Notes under the pieces: generated by a model
The model's input: only the letters and a program-made list of their open reading frames with translations
Database searches by the model: none
What the model was told of the DNA's origin: nothing
Translations under genes and position numbers: made by a program
Part shown: piece after piece, positions 47,395 through 58,056 of the stretch
How the letters are laid out: the number at the start of each line of letters is the position of its first letter
How positions within the stretch are numbered: the first letter of the stretch is position 1
Origin: Gymnothorax reevesii
Taxonomy: Eukaryota; Chordata; Actinopteri; Anguilliformes; Muraenidae
Length of the DNA: 64,000 nt
NCBI GenBank assembly: GCA_029721435.1
Contig: CM056573.1
Coordinates: 98,041,947 to 98,105,946 of the forward strand
Reading direction: 5' to 3'

Positions 47395-48771
47395 AGGCCC
47401 ATATTCAGAAAAGACACTCAAACTAATTGAGTGTGAGTGCGTACTAAAGCTTAGTTAATGTCAGGTTATACTAAATGAGTCAGAGGTTGCCCTAACACTC
47501 ATTTGCTTTCAGAGAGCTCACTCACACAGAAAATACCGTCTCTTTCTGAGTGAAGGTTGAGTGCAGGGAACACCTCCCTTGAGCCGCACTAACTTGCGCC
47601 GGTATTTCGTTGTCAGGCTTTCAGGTGGTTACAAACAATAGAAACTCTGGGTCATTTACCGCCACGTGCTCGACGCAAATACACAAATTTTAACTTTAAT
47701 GATGATAACGATGCCGGTAACTTGCTGACTGACCGCCTGCCTTCAGAGGTTACGATCTGCACAGTGATGAACTCGAGGTTAGCATTTGTGTATCCACCAG
47801 TGGCTACTGGTGAACTGGGAATAGTGCAGGCTCAAAACTATCCCTTAAAAATAATGATTGGACATGACCTGTTTTCAATTATTCAATAAAATTTTCTTTA
47901 CTTGAACTCCAAAAATCCTTATGATTGCCATGTGTCGTACAGTAAGTTTCTACTTGTTAAGTTGTGAACTTGTGATGGCTTGACAGCAGTTAGAAAGAGC
48001 ACTGACAATTATTGCGGTTTCCTATTCATTACATTACCATTGCAGAAACTCCAAAAACTCTCCACATTATCAGGTGTGGCCAGTTTTCATTAATGACGCA
48101 TATCTGTCAACTCTCACGCATTCGGATTTCTCAAGCTTTTCTTTCTCTACTCATGGGTTAAATAATTCTGTGCTCAATTGGCTTGTGGGGCACCGTGTGG
48201 ATTGGTCGGCGGGGCTCATGCAGCTGTAAGTCACGAGAATCCATTCTTTTCTACATTCTTAGTTGCTGAATGTAGATGGAGATGTCTGGCACGTTTCACA
48301 GCTTGTTGCATCGTGAGCCTCGCAGGCTGTCCTGCACTTTTCGCAAGCCACTCGACCACAGAATTTATGAAGACATGCTGATATTCACGTCGTCATTTAT
48401 GTGCGAGAGAAATGCCTCAATTTTGTGAAGCAACGTATAACAACGCTATAAAAAATAAACTACATTGTCGTTTTACCAATTAGTCTGAGAAACTTTCTAA
48501 TCAAGAAAAGTAAACCACGACAGGTTTAGATCATTCAGCACTGAAGGGTGAGGATTGAGCGTCCCTTTACAGCAGCCGACCCGCCGCCTGTTTTACCCAG
48601 TGCCCACTACTGTCAGGTATGGCGTTTGTGAATATCACCTGGCGAGTAGTGGGACCGCTCCCTCGGTTAGAGGTAGGTCGATCTCTCTCTCTCACTCCAG
48701 TTACATTTCAATCGTACTCACTATATGGTGAGTCAAGGGTGAGTGTGAGTGTCGTTTCTGAATACGAGCCT
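47395..48771. mobile_element. 1.4 kb DNA element with inverted ends, non-autonomous
   Basis: The left end aggcccatattcagaaaagacactca and the right end (complement) aggctcgtattcagaaacgacactca match at 23 of 26 positions. TA (or TWA if one base is reassigned) flanks both sides (47393-47394, 48772-48773). Short gagtgtgagtg motifs repeat just inside both ends. The open frames inside (for example 48178-48381) show no transposase motif. It is probably a non-autonomous Harbinger- or mariner-like element. Confidence 0.7.
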
Positions 48772-48773
48772 TA

Positions 48774-49091
48774 ATATTTGCGCATTCCCGCAAAAGGCAA
48801 GGGTGTCCCAAACTGTAAGATGATTAAGGGAAGTGCTTTTTTCAGCCCATAAAATTCCTACTTAATTGTAAGGGCCAGGCGATGCTTGATATGAACTGAG
48901 GGGAAGAATGAATTTCGCAGGATGCACTGCGAGACTATTGAGCTGGATGAGTTTTCCAAGAAGATGGCAGCTGCTATGAAAAAAGCATTGCACAGTTGTA
49001 AGAACTATTTCCGTAAGCATGCATGAAAAAAATCCAAAACATGTCGGAATGTGTTATGTTTGCGGGCATACACCTTTATCTGTAAGTGTTG
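48774..49091. other. no recognisable feature
   Basis: Short intergenic stretch between two DNA elements. Confidence 0.35.
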
Positions 49092-49099
49092 ATTTAGAA

Positions 49100-49301
49100 C
49101 AGGGGTGTCAAACTTACCCGTAAACGGGCTAAGAGGCTGCAGGTCTTCAATCCTACCGAGCAGAAGCTCACCTGAAAGCACTGATTTAATCAACTGATCT
49201 AGGCCTGCACAACTGATTAGTTTTATCAGGTGCGCTTCTGCATTGTTGGAGTGAAAACCTGCAGCCTCTTGGCCCGTTTACGGGTCAGTTTGACACCCCT
49301 G
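49100..49301. mobile_element. hAT MITE, 8 bp target duplication
   Basis: 202 bp with ends caggggtgtcaaactta and tcagtttgacacccctg (inverted) and a perfect duplication atttagaa (49092-49099, 49302-49309). The inner aacgggctaagaggctgcaggt / gcctcttggcccgttt also pair, so the whole element can fold. Non-coding. Confidence 0.92.
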
Positions 49302-49309
49302 ATTTAGAA

Positions 49310-50010
49310 TATGAATGCTTGAAAATCGCCAATTCACGTTGTAGCCAGCATGATATCAACCGAGTTCTCTGTTTAGCAGTAATGCTGCATGCATTTGGCT
49401 AATGTTATCGTTATGCGTGACGAGCATGCCTGCGTTTTACACGTGTTATATTTCAGTTTCTTTGAAACTTGAGTTGTGACATGACTTGGTTTGTGATCGT
49501 GAATGCGAACATACCACGACATCTACCCAGTTGTAGCAGCATATATCTACTTTCAAAATTGCAATGATCACTTTGGCAAGCCATGCAATGAGTCGGTAAC
49601 TGTATAATGTAGGCGACTGTTCAGTGTACAAAACCGATACAGATTACATGTTAGAATGTAAACGCCTCGCAATAAGTGCAAGAAGCGTACGTCAGCCATA
49701 CGCTTGACAAAAGTGGACACAAATGTTTTGCTAATTTGCACGAAGTGGCATCTCAGTTCTTAGGAGAGATTCCCTTCCCCTCAAAACTACCCCTTCGTCG
49801 GTGAGGGAAATCTTAGTATTTAGTGCACTTCAAACCAAGGGTTAAGATTAAGGTAAGAGAATTGGACCTGGGCCTCAGACTCCCAACCATTCAGCAGACA
49901 AGGCTGGAAATTGCCCAAAAAAATAGAGCCTAATGACTCCCAAATAACGGAGTCTCTATCAGCGCAGGTACAGTAGCCCAACAAATAAAACAATGCAGCA
50001 CTCACACATC
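49310..50010. other. no recognisable feature
   Basis: Intergenic DNA with only short frames and no motif. Confidence 0.35.
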
Positions 50011-51955
50011 AAATCACACCTTTAAAAAGGCTGCCAGACTTGAGGGCCAACACCTCATAGACAACTGCACAGCAACAGGAGGTTCCATCGCTACACCATT
50101 AACCGAAGAAGAAGTCGAAGCAGCATTTAAGAGCACAAAACTAGGCAAAGCAGCAGGGCCACCCAACATCATAGAAACAGAATTCACTTCGAATTATGGA
50201 AACATGCCAAAATCATAGCTGTACTGAAACCAGGGAAGTGCACTGTGCACTGAAACCAGTGCACTGCTACGCCCCCTCTTCAAACTTCTGGAGCGCATCA
50301 TGCTCACCAGACTGACACCCCTACTCAAAACTCATGTCCCTCCAAAACAGGCAGGTTTTTGACCAAGAAGAGACACAAAATAACAAGTCCTGGCGCTCAC
50401 ATCATACATCGAGGCATGCTATGAGCAGAAAGAAAAACAGGCGCTGTGTCCATTGACCTCACTGCAGCCTACGACACAGTCTGGCAAAAGGGGTTCATGC
50501 TCAGACTTGCTAGAATCATCAGATGCAAGAAAACCCTAAAAACTTGTACACAAAATGACAGGAACCAGAACCTTCCAGCTTCACTTAGGAAATGACATGA
50601 GTAAGACAAGAGAAATTAAGAAAGGTTGTCCTACAAGGGTCAGTCCTCGCACCAACCTTGTTCAACCAATACATCAGTGACATACACTGCTAGTCAAAAG
50701 TTTGGACTCACTTTGCTAATGTTACAGCACTCTCTTTTTTGAGAAATTTAAATGGCTTGACTTCTCTCTAGAATTTCAAATGGAATCTCGTGAGAGGTAA
50801 ACAGTCGTAATAATTTTTTTTTTTTTTTTGCAAACTAAACATACAGACAAGATCTTTCCATTCTCCAACTGACAAATTAAAGTCAAGCTGTTTTGGGACT
50901 TATTGGGAAGAAAGGTCAATGAAGATCAAACTGCAAGTGTAGCACATCATCTAAAGGAACTTAGACAGGGCTGTGCAGCAGCAAACTCCTCATAGCCATA
51001 AGACTGCCTTTATCAAACAAAAATTGTAAGTACGTTCAGCAGATATGACCAGTGCTGGTTAGTTTGATGGATTTAAGAATTAAATTTTTTTTTTCAAAAA
51101 TAATGAATGCTTATTTCTTTATTAAACAAATATTGTAAGAACAATGTGGGTATTTCCAAACTTTTGACTCGTACTGTACCCCAGAAAAATTCACACAAAT
51201 TCAGATATGCAAATGACCTGGCCATAGCTTACCAATCTACAGCATCAACAAATAGGAAGCCATGCTAAGTAGAGACACAAACAATATACACCTTTTCAAC
51301 TCCTGGTAACTAAAAATGAAGACCACCAAAACTATTACAACTCTCTTCCACCTGAACAACCACCAAGCCAACCTAAACCTACAGGATGTGGTGTCATCAA
51401 ATCAACTCCAGTAGAATGGCCACCAAGTATGAGTAACATTGCCCTACCACACTTTCACAGAGAAGAGAGCACCCAAAAACAGCACCTGTGCATTTCAAAA
51501 AGAGAGAATGACACATCACTGTGACAAATAATGGATTCATCTCCTACCACCGCGAGACTGAAATCAAGGTTACCCTATTACAAGTAGAAAAAGTTCAACA
51601 TCAAAACTGCCTGTAGAGAGGAGTGGAGTCAATGTTCCCAGAGGTGGGGAATTGATAGAGGACCCCACAAACCTAACTAGTAGAAAGAGGACACAAGCAA
51701 ACAGACTCAGCACGGGGTATGCCAGAACAGCAGCCAGTTTGCATCGATGGGGGTACAAAGAGTCCCCTATATGCCCTGCATGTCATGAAACCCCACAAGA
51801 CACTGACCATTTAGTGCTGCTCTGCCCAGTAACAGCAGTTCCTGGGGGCTATGCGACAATACACAAAGCCAGTGAGATTTTCAACAACTGGATCAGAGAT
51901 GTTCATCTGGAGGTGTGACATCATACAAAATTACTAGAGCTGAAGAAATGAATGA
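50010..51955 (+). pseudogene. LINE reverse transcriptase remnant with C-terminal zinc knuckle
   Basis: Pieces in order: TEEEVEAAFKSTKLGKAAGPPNI (about 50104-50170), LLERIMLTRLTPLLKTHVPPKQAGF (50285-50360), a decayed active region (CPLTSLQPTTQSG, where AFDTVW is expected, around 50450-50480), CPTR-SPRTNLVQPIH (PGSVLAPTLFN region, around 50628-50665), and after a MITE insertion FTQIRYANDLA (YADD degraded to YAND, around 51190-51222). The last frame (51652-51918) has TGYARTAASLHRWGY and CPACHETPQDTDHLVLLC, a C-terminal C-x2-C...H...C knuckle found in jockey/R1-like LINEs. A gaatgaatg tail follows. Many stops; dead. Confidence 0.75.
50685..51176. mobile_element. TA-flanked Tc1/mariner MITE, copy 2, inside the LINE
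   Basis: The ends cactgctagtcaaaagtttgga and tccaaacttttgactcgtactg are inverted, with TA on both sides (50683-50684, 51177-51178). The interior matches the copy at 31454-31964 (aattaaagtcaagctgttttgggacttattggg). It splits the LINE between the PGS-ILAP-like and YADD blocks, so it arrived after the LINE. Confidence 0.82.
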
Positions 51956-52097
51956 ATGTTGCCTTGGTTATAGAAGTTCGGCAATTAGGTGGGAGATGCT
52001 GAACTCAAGAATGATTGGATACAAACAGGCCTGTGACCAGCCTGACTGAACTAATGCAAAGGGTCCATTAATTGAGGATTAGTGATAACAAGCAGCA

Positions 52098-52105
<8 letters not shown>

Positions 52106-52131
<26 letters not shown>
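52106..52131. repeat. (TA)n microsatellite, left of Tc1
   Basis: About 13 at/ta dinucleotides directly abutting the Tc1-like left end. Confidence 0.9.
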
Positions 52132-52134
<3 letters not shown>

Positions 52135-53861
52135 TGGGGGAAATAAGTATTTGACCCCTTGCTGATTTTGCAGGTTTGCCCACGACCAACAGTGCAGCGG
52201 TCTATAATTTTAATGATAGGTTTATTTTAACAGTGAGTGACAGAATATCACCAAAAAAAAGTGAAATGAGACATTGTATGCATTTTAGGAATTTATTTGC
52301 ATATTTTTGGTCAAAAATAAGTATTTGACCCCCTGGACAAACAGCGTGTTCATATTTTGTAGAAAATCCATTATTGGCCAGCACTGATGTCAAACAATTT
52401 TTATAGTTGTTGACAAGGTTTGTGCACATTTTGGCAGGGATGTTGGCCCACTCCACCCTGCAGACAGCCTCCAAGTCATTCAGGTCCCAAGGCTGCCGCC
52501 TTGCAACCCGAATTTTAAGCTCCCTCCAAAGATTTTCAAATGGATTCAGGTCTGGAGACTGGCTAAGCCACTCCAGACCCTTGATGTACTTCTTCAGCCA
52601 CTCTTTTGTCGCTTTGGCGGTGTGTTTAGGGTAGTTTTTATTTTTTATTTTATTTAACCCTTATTTAACCAGGGAAGTCCCATTGAGATTGAAATCTCTT
52701 TTTCAAGGGAGCCCTGGGGCAATAGGTGGGGAGGGACAGAGGTATTGCACAGCCAATTAGATCAGGGGATGATTAGGCGGCAGATCGAAAGAGCCAAGTT
52801 GGGACTTTAGCCATGACACACCCATCCTCGACCCATTTTCAGCTTTCTCACTAAGGGAAGGAGCTGTTGGTCCAGAATTCCATGGTATATGGCCCCGTCC
52901 ATCCTCCCCTCAATGCAATGAAGTTGTCCCGTCCCCTTGGCTGAAAAGCACCACTGTGCTTGACGGTGGGGATGGCGTTCTCGTTCTTTGGGTTGTACTC
53001 TGTGCTCTTTGCCCTTCAAACAAGGCGAGTTGAGTTGAGCCCAAAAAGTTCTATTTTGGTCTCATCTGACCACATCACCTTCTTCCTGGCCTCTTCTGAG
53101 TCGTCTAGGTGGTCAATGGCGAACTTCAGGCGGGCCTGTACATGTGCCTTCTTGAGCAGGGGGACCTTGCGTGCGCTGTAGGATTTCAATCCATGACCGT
53201 GTAGTGTGTTACCAACTGTTTCTTTTGTAACTGTGGTCTCAGCTGCCTTCAGTTCATCAACCACTTCCCCCCTTGTGATTCCTCACCGTTCGCATGATCT
53301 GGGACATCTCACGAGGCGAGACCTTGCATGGAGGCCCAGACCGAGGGAGGTTGGCGGCAGTGTGGTACTTTTTCCATTTCCTAATAACTGCACCGACAGT
53401 TGATCTTTTCTCTCAAAGTTGCTTTCCGATTCTCCTGTAGCCCATCCCAGCCTTGTGTAGGTCAACAATCTTGTCCCTGATGTCCTTAGACAGCTCTTTG
53501 GTCTTGCCCATGGTGGAGATGTTGGAATCTGGTTGTTTGGGAGCGGACAGGTGTCTTTTATACAGGTAATGAGGTGAGGCAGGTGTATTTGATGTAAATA
53601 ATTAGTTGGGATTGGGGGTGTGTCTCAAAGAAAGACTAACTGGCTCGTGGGACCCAGAATACTTGCTGTTTGGTAGGGGGTCAAATACTTAATTTTCCTC
53701 ATCAGATGGTTATCAATTTTTATAAATTCATATGATGTGATTTTCTGGAATTTTCTTTGTGATTCTGTCTCTGACTGTTAGAATGTATATACGATTAAAA
53801 TTATAGATTGTTGCATTCTTTGTAAGTGGGCAAACCTGCAAAATCAGCGAGGGGTCAAATA

Positions 53862-53863
<2 letters not shown>
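52132..53863 (-). mobile_element. Tc1-like transposon, degraded, beside (TA)n
   Basis: The left inverted repeat starts cagtgggggaaataagtatttgacccc (52132). The matching right end, ggggtcaaatactta, stops at about 53863 and the final ~13 bp of the repeat are replaced by (TA)n. Minus-strand transposase relics: ETVGNTLHGHGLKSYSARKVPLLKKAHVQARLKF and [21 protein letters not shown] (53016-53230; Asp in WSDE), [14 protein letters not shown] start near 53500, and the C-terminal [25 protein letters not shown] (52340-52430). A foreign ~175 bp repeat (52634-52808) replaces the middle. Confidence 0.85.
52634..52808. repeat. short repeat inserted in the Tc1 relic
   Basis: From tagtttttattttttattttatttaacccttatttaaccagg to actttagccatgacac, including cccattgagattgaaatctctttttcaagggagccctgg, a very common teleost repeat core. 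It sits where the transposase catalytic block for the second Asp is expected. Family not assigned. Confidence 0.55.

Positions 53864-53932
<69 letters not shown>
53864..53932. repeat. (TA)n microsatellite, right of Tc1
   Basis: About 34 at/ta dinucleotides in a pure run, starting where the Tc1 right end should continue. Confidence 0.95.
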
Positions 53933-53934
<2 letters not shown>

Positions 53935-54077
53935 CCGCTATTTAATGTAACTATCTGAATCAGCAGATAAATTATAGTATCTATATCGATTGTTCTGATA
54001 TCAGATCAAAGAGAGAGAGAGAAGTGTGCATGTGGGTGCATGAGTGCGTGTGTAGGCTATGTGGATATGTGTCCTTA

Positions 54078-54233
54078 AGCTGCTTTCACATTGGACGCGA
54101 AAGAAATTTTTTGCACGACTGATTACACTCAAAGTCGATTACACTCGAATACACGTTTAATCGCGTCTTTGCATTGACTTTGAATGTAATCTGTCATGCG
54201 AAAAATTTATTTCGCGTCCAGTGTGCAAGCGGC
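54078..54233. mobile_element. palindromic MITE, TTA/TA flanks
   Basis: Left agctgctttcacattggacgcgaaagaaatttttt and right aaaaatttatttcgcgtccagtgtgcaagcggc are inverted repeats of ~40 bp. TTA stands outside both (54075-54077, 54234-54236), fitting a Harbinger-type MITE. Inner parts (acactcaaagtcgatt / ttgactttgaatgtaatc) also pair. Confidence 0.75.
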
Positions 54234-54239
54234 TTAATA

Positions 54240-54829
54240 CTATTATTGTCATTTAGGTTTTATCATTTTTAGTGGGGGAAAGGAATACAACCTGATTGCT
54301 ATGATCTCGTACTGAGTTAAGATCGCATATCGAGAATGTGTAAATGTGTAATGTATCTTGCATTGTTGTCCATGCATGTTAATCCCAAAATGTTAAGCAG
54401 CAACAGGGTGTAATAATAGGAACCTGCTATTGATTGTTTATCTTCCCAATAATGCAGGCAGAAGAAATAAATAAGCAACTGTCGTATTTCATTCCAACTT
54501 CATAAGTTTGAATGATCTGACGTAGTTTTGTTTTGAAATTCCATTCAAGTTCGCTAATGGTAATAATTTGCAAATGCCCTAGCTAGCCAGATAACTCATA
54601 TTCGTAATGCTTAATATAGACATAAGCGGTGCAGAAAACATGACTGAAGCAGCAAAGTAAAATGCATCATTAATGCATCATGCAGATAGGACAGAGGCTT
54701 ATGTATTCCAACATTTTAAAGGTGAGTAGAGGAGCTCATTTGATTGGTGAAGATTTGACTTGGCTGTGTTAAACCTACTCAGGCCTTCTCTCCTCCCTGT
54801 TTGACACTTACGCCAGCAGGAGGGACAGA
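54240..54829. other. no recognisable feature
   Basis: Intergenic DNA between a MITE and a LINE. Confidence 0.35.
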
Positions 54830-56995
54830 GGCGGGACAGAGGATTATCTAGACAATTCATTAAACATAGAAATAGAAGGAGACAGAATCAAAATATAAAA
54901 ATTGCAAAAAATAATTAATAAATATCATGAGGAATTGTAAAATGAAATATTATACAAAATTACTTGAAAGCAACAAAAGCAACATCAAGGGAATCTTGAA
55001 AGTGACTAACAATATTAGAAATAATGGGTCAAATGGTGTAAGCTTTCCAGAGTATTTTATTGATAACAATAAGACCATTAGTAACACGGAGGATGTGGTG
55101 GATGGCTTCGATAGATTCTTCATAGATATAGGACCCAAACTGGCAGAAAACATTACAGTGAGAGGGCATCATCAGAAATGGGTTAGTGGACGGGTCAATA
55201 GCCAGAAATCCTAGTACTGTGTTTCTTAAACCAGTTGATGAAAACAAAATCATAACTATTGTAGAGAACTGTTCTAATAAAACATCAACAGACGTATATG
55301 AAATGGATATGACACTAATAAAGAAGGTCATTGATGGAATATTGAAACCATTTACCCACATTTGTAACTTTTCTTTTCAAGCTGTAAAATTTCCTAACAA
55401 AATGAAAACTACTGAAGTAATTCCAATATTCAAATCAGGGGACAGACATCAATCCACAAATTATAGGTCAGTTTTATTACTTCCACAATTCTGGAAGATA
55501 TTGGAGAAGCTCTTCGCTACCAGACTAGAAAGCTTCATTGAAAAGCATTATTTGCTGACAGAGGTGTCAATATGGTTTCAGAAAACACAAATCCACTTCC
55601 CTTGCATTAATTGATTTAATTGAGGAAATCATGAATAGGATTGATATAAAAGAGTTTCTTTTAGAGATTTTTATTGACCTAAAAAAGCATTTGACACCAT
55701 CGACCATGAAATTAGGTTTAAGAAAAAGGAGAAATATGGAATTAAGCGAATTGCACTGCACTGGCTGAGAAGCTACTTATGCAACAGGCAGCAGTTTGTC
55801 CACATTGGGAATTATATCTCCACTGGCCGGGAAATCAAGTGTGGTGTATCTCAAGGGTCAATATTAGGGCCGATTCTGTTTATTTTATATATTACTGATA
55901 TTTGTAAAGTGTCAGTATTTATGAATTTTTCATTTTTGCCAATGATACAAATATTATTTGCTCTGGAAAGGCTTTACAGCAGCTTTTGGAAGAGATTACA
56001 CACAAAATAATTAAACTCAAAATCTGGTTTGACATAAACAAATTGTCACTTAATTTGGACAAAACAAAAATCATGTTATTTGGAAGACGTCAAAATAATA
56101 TCAAAGCGCAAATCTTAAAAGATAATGTAATTATTAGTAGAGTGGAACAAACATTTCTAGGTGTGATAACAGATGAAAAAATCTGTGGGAAACCTCATAT
56201 ATGTATGTGTTGGCAAAGAGTGTGGGTGTTATGGGGAGATAAAGACAGTGGCTGAATTATTAGTCATTACTTATTTTGTACCATTTATTCATTATCATAT
56301 CTGAGCTATTGTGTCGAAGTGTAGGGCAATACCTATAAAACCAACCTGAACCATCTGTGCAAATTACAGAAACGAGCCATAAGACAAGTTCACACTATGA
56401 CATACAATGATCATACTCATCCTCTGTTTTTGAAAGCATCTGCATTGTAGTTTCAGGATCTGGTAAAATTTAAAACAGCACAAATAATCTACAAAGGTAA
56501 AACTAATCTTATACCAAACAACATCCAAAATCTGTTTTGTGTGAGGAAGGGTTGTAAAAAAATATAATTTAAGAGGCATTTTTAATTTATAACAACAAGG
56601 TCCAAGAACCACATTGAAAAGTATGTGTATTTCTGTTTGCGGGGTAAAATTATGGAATAATCTAGAAGTTGAGCTTAAATGCAGTAAAAATCTATTCCAA
56701 TTCAAATGGAGATTCAGAAAAGGAGTGTTTGAAAGTTATAATATGGAAGAGGGGAAATGAATGGGCATCAGGCATTTGAAGAGACGTTTTTGCTTTTCAT
56801 TTTTGTTTTGTTTGCTTGGGATAGATGGTGGTAGCAAGTTAAGTGTGGGTTCGTTTTTGTTGTTTTGGTTATTTACTTGTGAATACTGGGATTGCAAATG
56901 GATAAGCACTGCTTCTTCCATCCCCATTTCAAACCAAGGGGGTTGTTTGGTCCCTGTTTGGTTTGAAATAAACTATTTGAATTGAAAAAAAATTG
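54830..56995 (+). pseudogene. LINE (jockey-superfamily type), 5'-truncated
   Basis: Fairly long frame pieces give an ordered polyprotein: MKYYTKLLESNKSNIKG (linker after endonuclease, 54945), KKVIDGILKPFTHICNFSF and TTEVIPIFKSGDRHQSTNYRSVLLLP (RT fingers, 55320-55480), GFRKH-STSLALIDLI (55575-55625), DLKKAFDTIDHE (first catalytic Asp, 55675), GVSQGSILGPILFILYITDI (55835-55895), FANDTNII (FADD degraded, 55935), INKLSLNLDKTKIMLFGRR (56035-56090), FKTAQIIYKGK and CISVCGVKLWN-like C-terminus (56465-56660). The 3' UTR ends at gaaataaactatttgaattg with an A-rich tail. Shares its C-terminal block with 27720-28395. Stops and frameshifts make it inactive; the endonuclease is missing. Confidence 0.85.
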
Positions 56996-57026
56996 AATTG
57001 AACACAAACATGTCCATCATATAAAC

Positions 57027-57043
57027 TGGGGGCTCGTCTGGGA
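57027..57043 (+). promoter_or_regulatory. primer-binding site, tRNA-Pro type (upstream element)
   Basis: tgggggctcgtctggga matches the complement of a tRNA-Pro 3' end with one change compared with the site at 57547. It marks the start of a second, truncated Gmr1-like element. The LTR that should precede it is gone; LINE-derived A-rich sequence ends ~30 bp upstream. Confidence 0.75.
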
Positions 57044-57426
57044 TAACAACATTTTTGTGTATTCGGCCTCTGAACGTAGCATGTGGAGTTTGCCCATGAA
57101 AAAGAGGTACTGTCTGATTGCTGGCGTACTTCCAGTAAAGTCAACAATGATTCCAATAAATTGAGGCAAACTATCATGCTATCATGAAGAATTCAAGGGA
57201 TGTGTTCACGATGACCTCAAAACTTACCTGAATTAACACAAGGTTGACACACTTGAAGCGGAAGCCATTCTCGGTGATGATTATGTTCTCACTCACAAGT
57301 CAGTGTTTTCCCAAAAAGGTGACCATAATAGACCAAAACAAAATCCAGGTGAAAGGTCTGATTCCACTGGTAATCATGATAAGTCCAATGTTAAGGAAAG
57401 GAAGTCAGAGAAGAGTCAGTCTTCAG
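57044..57426 (+). pseudogene. leader and gag fragment of a second Gmr1-like element
   Basis: The leader (57044-57240) is followed by a frame reading EAEAILGDDYVLTHKSVFSQKG and then a basic, Ser/Lys-rich stretch (about 57253-57420). This matches the end of the SCAN-like Gag region of the complete neighbour, which has FADEYVLTHKSKF at residues 215-227. Thus leader, a gag piece and nothing else are left. At 57427 the sequence switches directly into the last 117 bp of the downstream element's LTR. The N-terminal gag part that should lie between leader and fragment is deleted. Confidence 0.75.
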
Positions 57427-57543
57427 TATTAGTCTTTGTCTTTGTTTAAAAATTAAATGTGTTTAAGTTTTTAAAACTGTGTCTGTCATCCCTTGCTGTT
57501 GCTGTTGTGTTGTAGATTGTAATAACAAATTGGGGCCATAACA
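57427..57543 (+). repeat. 5' LTR, only the last 117 bp
   Basis: From tattagtctttgtctttg to ggggccataaca. It is identical to 62980-63096 except for one base (ctgttgctg versus ctgtggctg). U3, the promoter and the p53-like sites are missing on this side. Confidence 0.92.
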
Positions 57544-57546
57544 AAT

Positions 57547-57563
57547 TGGGGGCTCGTCCGGGA
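57547..57563 (+). promoter_or_regulatory. primer-binding site, tRNA-Pro type
   Basis: tgggggctcgtccggga, three bases after the LTR end. It equals the well-known tRNA-Pro primer site of gammaretroviruses in sequence. Here it would prime minus-strand synthesis of the retrotransposon. Confidence 0.9.
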
Positions 57564-57656
57564 GGGACCATTATGTGAGTAATTTATTGAAAATCTAACA
57601 TTTCAAATTGTGAAATTGTTTTTGTGAATTTTCCTAGATATATATTGACAACAGCA

Positions 57657-58056
57657 ATGGATGATTTCTTGGCATCACCAACCGTAGGGGTTTTGAAGTC
57701 TTTTAAAAAGACAGAACTGCTAGAAAATTTGCAGACAGTTGGAGCTGACAGAGGTAAAACCAGCCATGCGAAAAGCAAGACTGGCTAGAGAGATAGTTGA
57801 ATATTACATTGATGAAAATGTGTTTGCACCAGGAGATCTGGAACAGTTTCCAGTGGAAAATCCAAATATAGAAATGGAACTTAAATTAAAAATGCTAGAG
57901 ATTGAAAGGGAGGAAAAAGAAAAACAAAGAGAATTTGAGAGGGAAGAAAGAGAGAAAGAAAGGGAAGAAAAAGAAAAACAAAGGCAGTTTGAGTTAGAAA
58001 AATTAGCAAGAGAAGAGAAAATTGAGAGGGAAGAAAAAGAAAAACAGAGAATTTGA
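57657..58056 (+). pseudogene. Gag N-terminal part, two frame breaks
   Basis: The ATG at 57657 opens MDDFLASPTVGVLKSFKKTELLENLQ. The continuing homologous frame is offset by one from about 57720-57739 onward (ELTEVKPAMRKARLAREIVEYY and so on), so a base was lost or gained there. Next comes a Glu/Lys/Arg-rich coiled coil (EREEKEKQREFE-type units, 57900-58135), encoded by imperfect ~40-60 bp DNA repeats. Near 58047 the pattern aaacaaagagaattt appears as aaacagagaattt, two bases short, which moves the frame into the 58022-62467 reading. Gag forms the particle that packages element RNA; this copy cannot make a full one in one frame. Confidence 0.8.

Noticed and set aside
53016..53264. Working Tc1 transposase piece
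   Set aside because: The frame has good blocks, but the catalytic middle is replaced by a foreign repeat and the right inverted end is lost.
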